Below are positions 1-12,020 of a DNA stretch of 64,000 nucleotides, one piece after another. A program made the position numbers and the translations under genes. Origin of the DNA: Tricholoma matsutake (Eukaryota; Basidiomycota; Agaricomycetes; Agaricales; Tricholomataceae); the NCBI GenBank assembly GCA_026075535.2, contig AP026544.2:8928001-8992000 (forward strand), written 5' to 3'. The notes beneath the pieces were generated by a model. It made no database searches, had not been told where the DNA came from, and worked only from the letters and a program-made list of their open reading frames with translations. Position 1 is the stretch's first letter, and each line of letters begins with the position of its first letter.

Positions 1-1740
1 CTCCCGCCAGATGAGGAGATCCCTCCTATTGAGGTACTGTGGTTGATTTTTGTGTTGGACTACTAGAGTCCTAAAGATTGGGTATTGTATGACTAGGCGA
101 TCGTTAATCCGGTTGTGCAGAAACTTGGAGAGGCACTGCAGTCCTCTGTCGCGGTAAGCAAACCTTCCTTTTTCATTTTAGTGAGATTGGTTTTGAGGAT
201 TCTTATGCAGCTCCTTGATGAAGCTCGCACGATGGCTATTCAACAGCTAGACACGCTGTCGGGTGTCGCCAAGGGATTGACGAGATTGACAGATGGTATT
301 TTGATATTCTCCGAGCAAGACGAAGAACAGAATGGGCAACTGGACGCTATCAACCGTGCGAGGGAAGACCCACGGATGATCAAGCTTCGTGATTCGATTT
401 TCGGTGCCCTGCGGGGGGTGGTGGACCTATGGTCGACGGATGCGGAGGTCGCTGCTGTTAGTTTGTCTTCGCAGTTTAGGTCTCGGCTGAATGCTGATGC
501 AAGTCTTTACAGGCTCTAAGCGATCTGTTTAAATCTATAACATGTCTACCGAATGATACGACGCTTATCTCACTGCCTGCTGGACCGTTGTTAGAACTTG
601 TGTGTCTAGCCTCGCAGTGGCAGTTGACCGCCACATGGTTATCGCTCGCTGCGATACTGATTGCACAGCTAAACCCGCCCATGTTGGAGTCGAAACAGGA
701 TAGGACAGGCCCGACTAGGGAGGCACAGAGGATCGTGTGTAGTGCGCTGCCAGTATTGTTGGAGTGTTCTTTAAATGCAATGGGCGTGCCCGGTGGTATG
801 CCGAACGTGAGTTGGGTGTCCTTAATAGTTGCTCCATGCTGATATAGTTGAGATATTTAGAATCCGGATATCGTGCAAGAGTTCTTTAATTGTATGGATA
901 GGGTGAATTGATATGTGTATACCTCATCTGTTCGTTGGATAATTGTTTGGGTCTTGTTTCGTAGGTTGCTCAGGATTTCACCAGCTCCTTTTATTCGTTG
1001 CCGCCTGGAGCGCTGGATGCTTTGATGAATTGTGCGATATCGGCTTTCGCACTTCAGGAGCGGTATTCTCTGGTATCGGCGTGCAATTTCTTGGTACGTC
1101 ACCCTGGTTGATTTTATACCATCAATCACTGAATATCATGGGTTATCAGTCAGCACTCCTTCATCGAACATCTGTGCAAGAGTCTTTATCTGCTGAAAAG
1201 GAACGTCTTACGCAGGCACATGGGCGAAGCATCATGAAGGCTGTTTTGGAAGGGTTTGCGGGCGTTGCACCTAGAAGGTTAGCTACCTTCCTTCTCAAGA
1301 TTTAAACGAAACATTGAACAAATATCATAATGCAGTGTAGTTCCGAACCTTATAGAAATGCTAAGCACTCTTCTGGGGCGAGCTGGTGGTGGTTTGACTG
1401 GTGGAGGTGGTGCGGGTGGTGCAGTAGCGACCACCTGGATGAGAGAAATCCTATTTGCTGTGAGCGTCATCGATTCCCTCGCGCTCGTGTTTGTCTCTGA
1501 ATATGTTATATCTACCAGAACGATTTCGTACCTTCGAAAGCGACGTCAGAAGTAAAGGAGAAATTTTTGAAAGCAGTCATTGCGTAGGTCTTTCTTCTAT
1601 CGTAATTCTTTTTCGGTTCTAATCCTGATTTACGCAGTTCACGTTCATTGAAACGGACACGGGACGCAGCACAGCAATTTACACTTGTCGCTCGGGGGCT
1701 GGAGGGTTCTGGATTCGGCTATGCTTCAGTTTCTATGTAA
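1..1740 (+). CDS. Importin-beta-family nuclear transport receptor, C-terminal part (importin-13/Kap111-like)
   Basis: The gene enters from the left edge, so its start is outside the window. I see ten exons: 1-33, 97-153, 211-456, 513-806, 861-902, 965-1093, 1150-1277, 1336-1459, 1519-1583 and 1638-1740. They total 1221 bases and close in frame at the TAA (406 residues). All introns are GT-AG and 54-63 bases long. The protein is helical and HEAT-repeat-like throughout. It ends with blocks I associate with the importin-13/Mtr10/Kap111 branch: GVAPRSVVPNLIEML, a Trp-x-Arg-Glu-Ile-Leu motif before a short linker, and a terminal VARGLEGSGFGYASVSM. A Gly-rich insert sits near residue 330 of the visible part. 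These receptors carry cargo through nuclear pores under Ran control. CpG is normal here, unlike in the transposons downstream. The family call rests on recalled C-terminal patterns and could be another karyopherin. Confidence 0.6.
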
Positions 1741-1770
1741 TATCAGCCCCAGGATTTCGAAGTCATATTT

Positions 1771-2018
1771 TAACCAGTCAGGGATATCGTTGTAATTCAA
1801 ATGTACAAACGAGCTACACAGCAAGCGGGTGTGTGGATATACAAGAGCTCCGCGTAGACACAATCATGTAGGCCTACAAGCCTTTATATAACCAGTCAGG
1901 GATATCGTTGTAATTCATCCAGGGGGAATGTGCAAACGAGCTACACAGCAAGCGGGTGTGTGGATAGGCTCCGCGTGGACGGGTGATAAGCAATCATGTA
2001 GGCCTACAAGCCTTTATA
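1771..2018. repeat. Two-copy tandem repeat (about 118 and 130 bp)
   Basis: Unit one (1771-1888) and unit two (1889-2018) both begin TAACCAGTCAGGGATATCG and end GGCCTACAAGCCTTTATA. The second unit carries about 12 extra bases in the middle. The repeat starts 30 bases after the importin stop codon, so it probably lies in its 3' untranslated or terminator region. Confidence 0.85.
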
Positions 2019-3504
2019 AATTCAGACTGGGTCTCTGATACCATAAAGTGCCATTCTACAATGGATTATTTTGCTACTCTAACTAGTGGTGTTGTGTGCT
2101 GGCAGCCTGTTTACTAAAAAACTGTTGCACTGTCATTCACAGAAGTATGGCTCTCTCTGACACATGCTGGAACTTGGCAGATATCATGGATCTGGTCCTT
2201 ATTTAGAGAGCTTGAATATAAACTCAAGTGCATCCCCATTTGTGCAGACAAGGGGAACAATAGTCTGTTTTTGATATGGCGCCTGTTCAACGCCACATGT
2301 CTAATAGTAATACTTACAACCTGCACTGCTGGTTGCCAAAAACAACGCGTCAACGTGTCTCCCAGTGAAGCAAATGAGCACCAAGAATGCTGCAAAGCAG
2401 CCGTTTCTATCCAGTTTTCATGAAGGCAACAAAAAAACATACTAGGGATGCCGAAGTTTGGTTTGGTTTGGTTCTTCAAAGATTTTGCTGAACCTAGAAC
2501 TGGACTTCAGGTTCAGTCCAGGCAATCTGCTGAACTTCGAATCAGACCGTCGGTTCTAGGTTCTAGGTTCAGGAGGGTCCGAACCCAGAACCAAACTTTT
2601 TTACTATGAAGGATTCTCTGAAACAGCTCCATCATTTGGGCTATACTTAGTTAAGTTTTTCAATAATTGTTGTGTTTTTATTAACTAACTAATACTTTAC
2701 ATTTGTTTTTAGGTTCTAAACAACACTCCCAACTAGTTTGAAGGTCTTGGTTTGCTCCAGTTTTCTTCCATTTTAGAACAAAACCAGAACCGCAACCAGT
2801 TCAGTTACATTCCAAACTAAATACTTATAATGGAAGTTGTTGGGCCATTAGGAACATCTATTGCATTGAATGAGTGCATATCAGCAGTCGGTTTTGGAGG
2901 GGTTATTTTGAAGTTGATGAATCTGCTGCGGTGCTACTACGTAGCTACAGAGTCGAATGGTTTGTATACGGCGCATCCTTATTCGTTAAAGTGGATACCA
3001 ATGTATTGGCCTTCGCAGAAAGTTATTGCCCCGCTGTAACCAGACCTGAGACAACTGCATAGGGCCAAACGCCACCCATATATAGGTAAGTCTATAACGA
3101 GATATTCCGGCAAGGAGCCAGGTTTACCGGACGAAAAACAGAAGTGAGAAACTATCGTCGAAATGTGCAATCTCTTCCCACCTCAGGCTTCCTCAACTTG
3201 CTGAACATCCGTTTCATTCTGGTGACTTCGGGGGCCTTCGCAAGCGGGGATATCTTGCTATTAGTGACTAACTTTAGTAGAAACCCCTGACCGCCATAAT
3301 CTCATGCTAAGCTTTCCGTCCAAAGTCCGCAAACACTCTCTATGCGTGCTTAGATTGCAACTTCTCAAAATGTCTGCACTAAACCCAGATTGTTGTAAGG
3401 GGCCGAATGTCGAAATCACCTTTATCAATACAAGAATGAACTGTTATACAAAATGGGTATGTACAACGCAGACCTGCCGTATCGCAGAGAATATGTGCAG
3501 AATA
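2019..3504. other. Intergenic, no gene recognised
   Basis: No open frame here resembles a protein. 2450-2600 is rich in degenerate GGTTC/GAACC words, and 2680-2820 keeps the same bias, as in a decayed simple-repeat element. 2830-3500 shows nothing I recognise. Confidence 0.5.
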
Positions 3505-4794
3505 TCAAACTTCATCAAATCCAGTAGCGAACCATTCCAAAATCTGAGGCGTCATCCTTCCCAGCTTGGCTTCCTTAGTGAGAAAATCAAAAAATGGATC
3601 GTTGTGTACCCCATTCTCTTGTATCCAGAACGTCGCACGACCGTGAACGCTGCAGATCTGCTTCGCGAACGATTCAATCGAGTCCTTAAAGCATTCAGCA
3701 GACCCGGTAGTGATAAGTATCCGCTCAACGACTGTATCCACCCCCTTGAACCAAAATTCAGGTGCTCTGCTCGCCTCCACATAAGGCAGCCAGGAGTCGG
3801 GGACTCCCTCGAGGACATCCTTGCCCCAAATATTAATACATTTAGTACCGATGATGTCGCTGTCGTCGTTTGACGTTAGGGTCCCTTCTGTACCTGTTAA
3901 TTGTACCCATGGGGACATGAGGTAAATTCCTCGAATGCGAGAGGGAAGCTTGAGAGGGCGAACTCCCACGACAGGGTGGAGAATATGAGAGATGAGTTGG
4001 ATAGCAAGATTGCCACCGGCGGAGTCACCAGCAATTTGAATGTTTTCGGGCTGAACTCCCGTTGACAGGAGATGCTCGATCGCCACAACAGCTTGCTGGA
4101 GCTGAGTGGGGAATGTGGCGGATGGAACTAGGGCTGCAATGGACGCAAGTTAGTTATATTTCACAGCGAAATTCAGAGCAGAACAGGACACTTGCTATAG
4201 TTCAGGATTGCAACACCTGCATCGATATTTTTCTTTTTGAGTTCAGCCTTAATATATTTCCAAAATGACGATGTGAAATATTGCATGGGAAATAGAAATC
4301 CACCGCCTGCCAAAATACATTGTAATAAGCTCAGGAGAGTCAAATGACAATGAAAACATAAACATGCCGTGGAAATACAGAATCACTTTGTCCGTTCTTT
4401 GCTTATCGATCCAAAATAGTCGAGTGTTCTCGCTCAATTCATCCACTATTACAGGGAGCCCGTTTTGCTTCACCCAGGCTTTGTATACGGTACCAGTGTT
4501 GCCCAAAGCCCATTGCAGTTGCTTTACGTTCAGGTCCTTACCGAGATAGTAGAACGCCTTGTCCCCCAACACTCGCGTCCAGGTTTTCAACCGATTACTT
4601 CGATGAAAAGGTGATGATAGAAGGGTCCACGTGAGAACAATCGCTGTAATCGAATACCTGGTCAAATTCATGAAAACTGTAGCTTCCGACGGAGTTTACA
4701 TACGCATGTAAAGAAACATGTAGAGTAAAAGATTGATTTTCTCCATCAGAGAAGGATTGCCATATTGTCTGTCAGTTTGAGATGGGGCCACCAT
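3505..4794 (-). CDS. Alpha/beta hydrolase fold-3 protein (steryl-acetyl hydrolase/esterase-like)
   Basis: My model has four exons on the minus strand: 4700-4794, 4368-4657, 4196-4306 and 3505-4133. Total length is 1125 bases, 374 residues plus stop, closing in frame. The N-terminus reads MVAPSQTDRQYGNPSLMEK, followed by a hydrophobic segment (about residues 22-45) that suggests a membrane anchor. The oxyanion motif HGGG is created by splicing of exons 2 and 3. The nucleophile elbow is GDSAGGN. The acid lies in the GSAECFKDS block and the catalytic His in NGVHNDPFFD. All triad residues are present, so the enzyme is probably active on ester substrates; fungal relatives deacetylate sterols or act as lipases. 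Introns 2 (4307-4367) and 3 (4134-4195) use GC rather than GT donors; intron 1 (4658-4699) is only 42 bases, with a GTAAAC donor. The true substrate cannot be told from sequence. Confidence 0.82.
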
Positions 4795-5490
4795 CTTGCA
4801 GTCGCTACTAGGGATGGGTGAGCCTGTGCTGAAGAACCGCGCATTACCGGCTTTTTATATCAGTCCACGTTTATAACAGCTTCGATTTCTCATAGACTCC
4901 ATCCTCGCAGAGAAGCAAGGGTATTGCCGTAATACCGGGGTTCGAAGCTCGAACATCGTAACCAGAAGCCTCCATCGGAATGACCTTGTCTGCTGCGAGC
5001 TTGAAGCACAGGATCTGAGTTGAACGCGCGAGTTAGATACAGGAGCGACTTAGAGTCTTAACGGGAGAAGTTGAAGGATCCGTTGGAATCGTCACGGTTT
5101 AAACGTCTGAAATATAAGTATAGCATGAACATAACCCTTCACATGGGTCGACAACCGCGTGTAAGTAACACATGGCACCAAACGGCCCGGCACCAGCCGG
5201 CGCTCCAAATACTATTACATCATACTTGATGACGCATGCCGTGCGCCGAGCCCGAATTAGGTCACGGGACTCGCCAGCCAGATTCCTGATATTCTGCGCA
5301 TGAGGTCACTACAAGACTTGACGTTACTGCCCATGCTCTCGAGTCTCTATTTCCTAACAGATGGCAAGCAAGCCTGGTATAATAGAAACCATCAATGCTA
5401 CTCACACCTCACTATTGTTGTTCTTGTTCTCGTGTCTTTTCATTGTGTTCCTTATTACACACTGAATACCCAATGTAATTGTATGTCGTC
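4795..5490. other. Intergenic, no gene recognised
   Basis: This is the upstream region of the minus-strand hydrolase, so its promoter should lie at about 4800-5000. It is CpG-containing like the host genes. I see no open frame with protein-like features. Confidence 0.5.
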
Positions 5491-5494
5491 AAAT

Positions 5495-5515
5495 CCCACT
5501 ACTTTAGGTAGTGGG
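5495..5515. other. Terminal hairpin of the Helitron
   Basis: CCCACTAC and GTAGTGGG form a perfect 8-bp stem around a 5-base loop. Part of the stem word (GTAGTGGG) recurs at the opposite end (14731) and at 31440. A hairpin near the 3' end is a known Helitron replication-stop feature. No CTRR was found at the expected distance. Confidence 0.6.
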
Positions 5516-5559
5516 TTTTGCGGGTGTCGAAAAAAAGGCCAAAATCGAGTGTTTCAGCC

Positions 5560-5705
5560 GCTACGTCATAATAGTGCCACGGTCATGTGGAGACGCAACG
5601 CCAGAGTGCTGATTAATTTCAGCCTTCTTTTGGTAATATTCAACGAATATAAATACAGTTTAGAATGGATGGAAGCGGAGAGAAATATTTGAAGAAAGAG
5701 CACAT
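5560..5705. repeat. Helitron subterminal direct repeat, copy 1
   Basis: This copy is alignable with 14560-14700 in the same orientation. Both share the word GTCATGTGGAGA, a run around CAGCCTTCTTTTRGTAAT, and AGAATGGATRGAAG. The two copies differ by scattered substitutions and small gaps. Confidence 0.8.
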
Positions 5706-5779
5706 GTAGCCGAAATACTTCAAAAACATGGAAATAATAGAAATGTGAGCCCAAACTAAAAATCAGTAAAAAAAGTGAA

Positions 5780-7224
5780 TGCTTCAGGATTCCATCATGG
5801 TGTCCTCAGGAGAAGCATCACTCTGTTTTGTTTGTAATTTTCTTGTTGAGATTGTATCAGACCATTTGGTAGTCTTGGCCTTCTTCGTGACAACAAAGTT
5901 GGAAAAGGCATCATCGGCCACTGAACATGACTGGGATGATTTGGGCCATGTTACAGCAGTGTGGGGAAGTACAGGCTGCTGAGGAATTTCAACAGGGGTA
6001 TCAGAAGGATCGATGACATGAATGCTTTTTGCATTGATGTGGAAATACTGGTGAAGTGGTGTGTTAGTTTGAAGGGAGATAGCATGGTTGGGTGCATACC
6101 TGGCTCATCTTGACATCTTTCTGGAAGGTGTAGATGTGAAGTGTAGCATTGATGAGCACAAGTGTGCCAGGTCGAAGCTCCTCATAGTATTTCCAGGGGG
6201 GGATTAGGTGATTCTCTTTATCTCAAACATCACATTGAACCAGTTGTGCCTGTTGATGGTGAAATAGCTCTCTGCCATAATCAGGTAGAAGATTTGGATC
6301 ATAATGTGCCCTGATGTAAATTTCATCATCTGTAAGACATTTAGGAAGCTTGTTCAACAAGAAAAGAGTAACAAACTTGATGGGCACTCAGTGTGGGCAG
6401 GGATTGGCTTCATCATGGTTGCCTTGACTTCAGTATCAGAGTTTACAGAATAGAGAGAACACTTGGAAGGTTGCATGGCAGAAATGGAAGGTCCATTGGG
6501 TGGAAGCTAATGTCCCAAATCAATTAGAGTGTGTTGGCTTAATGACATGATGGAGACTCACTCTGAATGTGGTCTCCATGTGAACAACAACCAAATCTTT
6601 AATGCCTTGTGGCTCCAATGCCTTTACCCATGAGCTAGCACTAGCATTCTGTGAAGGTGTAAAAAAGGTGTGCGAGATGAAGGTCCAGCTCACTCACTGG
6701 GCCTCATGATTTGGTCTGGTCATAACAGCTTACCAACAGTCTGGTTGTCCCAGCCAATGTCCACTCCCTCTGTAGCACCAGATGGCTTGCTTAATACAAG
6801 AACATTCTTTACACAAGAAGTATCTATGATGTATTTTACCTGTGTAAAAGGGAGGTTGTTGTAGGAGAAGTTTTTAGGGGGGACATCAACTCATGTCATT
6901 CTCAACAACTATCTTGTAATTACCCTTCACAGATAACAGGGTACCAAAGCTGTTGACAGCGATTTGACCGATCATTAACAGGCTGAGGGTGTTACTGCTG
7001 ATGACTTGGAACTGATAATTGTTGGACCACCATTCTGGTTCTTTCTCACAGAAGTAGTCCACCCCATATTCAGCACCGGCGAGAGCATTTGCACCCCAAG
7101 CTTTCAGAGATTCATGAAGATTTGTGTAGACACCTTCAGAGATTCTTAGAACAACATTGTTATTGGACATAGCATATGAATGTGACAGAATGGTGAGATG
7201 GGATGGGGAGCAAACACAGTGCAT
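5780..7224 (-). pseudogene. Unknown protein downstream of the Helitron helicase, broken
   Basis: Fragments in several frames read coherently on the minus strand. An upstream part (6886-7224) contains a WGANALAGAEYGVDYF block. A middle part (about 6100-6400) contains DEIYIRAHYDPNLLPDYGRE and then PPWKYYEELRPGTLVLINA. A downstream part (5780-6010) is a charged tail. One stop (TGA after QCDV) interrupts the middle block. I recall proteins with the Arg-Pro-Gly-Thr-Leu-Val-Leu motif as common in mushroom genomes, but no function is known to me. It could be a second Helitron gene or captured cargo. Confidence 0.45.
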
Positions 7225-7741
7225 GCTGGTTTTTTATACAGATGTTGTTTAAGATGCTGACTGAGCATGATGTCATTTGTTGTAACAGGTAAATAGCTTA
7301 CTTGTAATCTCATCATCATCATTTATGATGTTTACTTGATGGCATGATTGTGCTGACAGGGATCAGAGACAGTATTTTGCGCTTGAGAGGTTGTTTTGGT
7401 GTTGATGGGGAGGTTAAAGATGCAGGAAGCATGGTAATAGACATGTAGACAGAGATTGATCACAAGTTCACATGGTTGTTTGCAGAGGCAGTGGAGCAAA
7501 AGACATTGGACTGAGATCATAATTGTTGATCCATGTTATCATCTGACACTGCATTGTCATTCACTGACTTGTTTTCTTCATCTTCATCCATGTTTTCCTG
7601 TGCATTGATTGGTGGAATAGGCTGTTTGTTTGTGGTGTGAGAAGAAGTTGAGGAAGGCAATTGCTGGTCAAGCAATTTTTGAATATCGCTGAGGACGTCA
7701 TCTGCAATGTTGGCTGTGATGGTGTCCTTGGAAATGTGCAG

Positions 7742-9397
7742 TCATTTGATGTCATTAAAAGACAGTTTAAGTTCACCCAACCGATTATAGGCTTCTGCTT
7801 GTTCTTCAAGGGTTCCAAATCTTATTAAGGTGTTCAAGTTCAACAGCCTTAACTGCTGGTTTTCTTTATGTGCATCTTCTGATTCTTGGCAACATATTTT
7901 TTTCTTATCAAACAGTCGCAGTATCAAGAGACCTTCAAGGGAGCATGCATGGGAAACCATCACATCCAGAGCTTCTGTACCTCTACAGGATTGAAGGTCC
8001 ACAATAACATATTCCATTGTTTGGCCTTGCACACAGTGAGCTGTCATTGCAAATCTGGGCAGAATAGGAATTTGATGCCGTTGTAAGTTGCAGGATGTAT
8101 TTGAATAAGGGTGTGTAAATTTTATCGTCTCGGTGTCATGCAGAATGGGCAAATCATGAGGTGGGAAATTTTCAAGTGGTTCTTCACTGCTGTCAGGAAT
8201 GTGTACTATAATGGAAAGTAGATGGCAATGTCCATCTTCATCGAGATGATATCGAATGTGCCATACAGTTCTGTAGCTGCCATTGATGATTCCTCCTTCA
8301 ACATCAAAATTCTGTGACACAAGAATGGGCATTCCTAGTATGAGTGGAATTTGACCCAGTCTTTGTTGTGTGATTCCTGAGTGTAGGTGAGTTAAGTGTT
8401 TGATCAATCCTGCATTTCTTATGCTGGATTTCTGAAGTTTATCCTCAGAATAGTACCACTGCACTTGTTGACTGGTTTCTTGAGCAAATGCCATGGCAGC
8501 TTTTTTGTTTAATGCATCCTTGGATGCATTGTTGTATGTGATGATTGGTATGTGATGCCAAGGAGATGTAGTGAAATCTATATGGTTTGCATTTGTTATA
8601 ACACGACTGTTAACCAGATCATAGTCTTCGATTGTACACCATCCTTTGGGCAGGCGAGATAACAGCTGGAGAAAACATGCATTTTGAGCTCCAATCTGAC
8701 AATGCAGCTGATGCAAAATAATCACAGTAGACACTGTCAACAATAGGAGTTTGCCAAACACAACATTCTGATGGTAAACAGTTGATTCTTGCTGTCGAGT
8801 ATTAATGTGACCAAATAGGCAACTTTCATTGACAGGAGGAAGCTGAGCAAAATCTCCAGTAAAAATGATGTTGACTCCTCAAAATGCTCTACTGTCACCT
8901 TTTGCAAGACTCAATGTTTCACTGATTTTACACAAAAAACGACAGCTAATCATGGATACCTCATCAATAAAAAGATAATCAATGCCTTCCCACATCGCCA
9001 TGAGGTCTTGATGAGACTTACTATTGGGTTTGGTCAATTTTTCAGTGCCCATATTTAATGCTGCATGAATTGTCATTCCAAAAATATGCCTTGCTGCAAT
9101 CCCCATGTAAGAAGCAAGACAAAATTGTCAGGTCTGATCTTGTTGTTGAAACACCTCCTTCACTGCATTGATTACTCTAGTTTTTCCAGTGCCTGCTGGT
9201 CCTGAAATGAACATGTGCAGAAGTTCAATTGCACATTGTTCACTGTGATGTACAATGATGTGAAATGCCTGATGCTGCTGTTTATTAAGGTTCCACTTAT
9301 GTGTGACATCTTCAGGATTCACCTTTGAAATTAAAGAAGAGTTCCAAGATTGAAGGTGAACTGTTGGCTGGAGAACGATGGGGGGTATGTCTTCCAT
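7742..9397 (-). pseudogene. PIF1-type Helitron helicase, broken
   Basis: This is the C-terminal helicase half of a RepHel protein. Walker A is GPAGTGKTRVINAV (about 9170-9215), Walker B lies in YLFIDEVSMIS (about 8940-8975), and motif III is GDFAQLPPV (about 8840-8870). The C-terminal motif is VMVSHACSLEGLLILRLF (7920-7975). Separate frames are divided by in-frame TGA codons, one at an expected Arg (QDQT-stop-QFCLASY). In intact elements this motor unwinds DNA during rolling-circle transfer. It is not functional here. Confidence 0.85.
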
Positions 9398-9403
9398 AGC
9401 TGT

Positions 9404-10492
9404 TCAAAATTCTGTACCATCATTGATGATGAATGATGACTGGGATTCATATTGGGGAGTGACAGAAGTTTGTGTAGGAGCCACAGCTTTTTTCTTCCAT
9501 TGCTCTTGATGACTTTCATACACTGATTTCCATTTAGACTCCATATCAGAGGATGATGAAACCAATTCTGAATGACCACCATAAGCTGTTGTGAGATCAC
9601 TTGTATTGGTCTGTGGATTAACAGCAAAAATTCCAGCATCCTCAGCATGCATCACACAATCTAAGGTATTCAAATTAATGTGAACTTTTTGGTCAGAATG
9701 ACAGCTTTCAATAGCCTCCAGGTGTTCCAACATGGAGGAATCATCAATTTCATCACCAAGGGAGTCCTCTACCGCATGGCATGTATCACCAACGACCTCC
9801 AGAGCTATTTCATATGAACAATTATGTGCATGCCTTTGAGAGAAATGATCATCATGACTATCTTTACTCTTATGTAACAACTGCATATTATCCAAAACTT
9901 TCACAACGTCTGCGGTACAATACTCACTTTGCCTGAAGCTTGCAAATGCATCTGGCCAAGACTGTCCTGAGTCTCGCAAATCAGCGACAGTGCGCCAAGG
10001 TTTGAACAAAATCAGCATAAGGCGGCAATATTTAGGATATACCACTTCTCGATCACGCCTTGGTATGGAACCTACAAGAACAAGAACATGATGGAGGTGA
10101 GGTTGTTTTATTTTTAGACAATGGGTTTGGTGTTTTTCATGTGCCAATAAGAGCCCACAAGTGGGCCTTTCTCTAGCAGTGGAAGCCAACAGGTCTTCCC
10201 CCACATCATCACTATTATCATCAGAAAGGTAAGCATGTGCATCTTTCTTCAACTTTTCAACCTGTGCACAAAAATCCCACAATGGTACATCTTTCAATCG
10301 TTGACCTCTCATTGCATAATCAATGACTTGAGAAGGACGAGCCCTCATTTTATTTTCATCATCAATGGTCACAGCGATCTCATCATGTTCCAACTCAGGA
10401 TTAAGCGCATGTTCAGCTTCTGTATCTATTGTAGGTTCATGTTCATTGACATCATCCAGCTTAACGATACTGATTAAAATTGCTGCCTTCAT
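9404..10492 (-). pseudogene. Helitron Rep-helicase linker region, open 362-codon frame
   Basis: The segment between the Rep and helicase blocks is open over its whole length. It begins with acidic, low-complexity residues and includes a cysteine/histidine stretch (GLLLAHEKHQTHCLKIK). I see no enzyme motif. It continues the same transposase; the flanking breaks at 9400 and about 10500 make it a fragment. Confidence 0.65.
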
Positions 10493-10562
10493 TGTGTTTC
10501 ATGTAACATTTGGGGCTAGGCTTCTGGGCATTCACATACACCTCAAATGTGGTCCAAAACAG

Positions 10563-11855
10563 TCAATTAAATGTATGACTTGTAAAGTGGTCTTCCCAAT
10601 CCATGAGATATGATGCAACTTGTTGTCCACACAACTCTTGTTGTGAAATCATGGCATGCATGCATTTTTGCAGCATCCTCTTCACTTGTAATGTTAGTTC
10701 ATCATCTACAGGATTATATTCACCCAGTTTTTGTACTGCAAGCTCAAGTGCTGCATACACCACATGAGCTTTCAATTGTGTCTTGGAAATGTAATCGGTG
10801 ATGTAGTAAAGTATTGCCTTTGCAGACATTCCAGATCCAATGAACTTGATGTCCATATTACAATGAATAGCACTCAGCACAGTTTCATTAAAGTTATTGA
10901 CCATACCATCCAAGCATTTCAGATTGATTTCACCCATCTCCAGATCAACAACACTGTCTGCAACAAAATTTTTACTATCAAGGCCAAATCTACATTCTTG
11001 GACTTTGGTGGCTTTGCAAAATTTATAACATGTCTTCTGATGACTATGGTGTTGACAATGCTCTGCTAAATGATGCAAATCTTTTTGATATTCAATAAGG
11101 GTTGGACTTATGTTTGTGCCTTTATTGATGCCTCAAATGGAGCACAGATCATATGAGGAAGAAAGAACCATTATCGAGGGGTCTGGGTTGTCTGGTACAC
11201 AGGTTGAGATTGTGCTGTCTAAATATTTTAACAGCCTTTCTTTGAAACTGTTGTCTGTCAGAACATGTTCCTTGATTTTGTCTGGGTTTAACCTGCCTTC
11301 AATCCAAACCAACATATGACAGTGCAGCATGCCTCTACCTTGAGCTTCAACACATCCATAATAGCTTTTAACTACACCAAGTGCGCCACCTTCTAAATTC
11401 CTGCCAGTTGCATCATAGCCCAACAGTGTCTTATTGAATGCTTTCATATAGATGTTAAAGAACTTTGTAGCAACCACTGGATTTCATGCAACCAACAATG
11501 CTTGATCCCAATATGACGGTACTTGTTCCGGTAGAAGATGATCAACATCAATATCACTTCCTGCTAAGAATTTCACCAGTGGATTGTAAACATCAGCAGG
11601 ATTGATAGTAATGAAAAATGTAGGACTTCCAAATTGAGTGGTAAGCGCTCGAATTTCATTACACATTTCTATGTGTGCTGCAGAAGATCCAGGAACATGT
11701 TTGCTAATAACTCTCACTTCTTGCATCAACTGCAAAGCCCATTGTTCCTCATCATCATATGCTGATTTTAAATCACCTTGAATCACTCTCTCAAGGACTC
11801 GGTGGATTACATCAGGAGCTAGAGTGGCAAATGTGTTCACAGAAGAAGAAAACAC
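10563..11855 (-). pseudogene. Helitron Rep (HUH nuclease) catalytic region, broken
   Basis: Three adjoining frames carry the Rep motifs in order. Motif 1 is FFITINPAD (about 11585-11611). The HUH motif is GRGMLHCHMLVW (about 11305-11340), in which His-Cys-His binds the metal. The tyrosine motif is AILYYITDYISK (about 10785-10820), with the paired Tyr expected of Helitrons. Upstream is GMVNNFNETVLSAIHCNMD, typical of the family. In active elements the tyrosines nick and join single-stranded DNA. Breaks at about 11480 and 11100 disable this copy. Confidence 0.88.
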
Positions 11856-12020
11856 CTTTCACTTCATTTTCAAGCTCATATGCAGAAGAACTGTCCACCT
11901 TTGCAGCACATTGAACACCGTAAACAAAAATGTAGGGTGTTCTTGAAATCGTTGGTCACCAAGATTCAGAAGATGTTTAACATGTCTTTTCATTGATAGC
12001 TTTTCTCTTCAACAAGGATA

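Noticed and set aside
5300..5692. Plus-strand 130-codon frame at the Helitron 3' end
   Set aside because: It spans the terminal hairpin and the subterminal repeat and has no recognisable domain.
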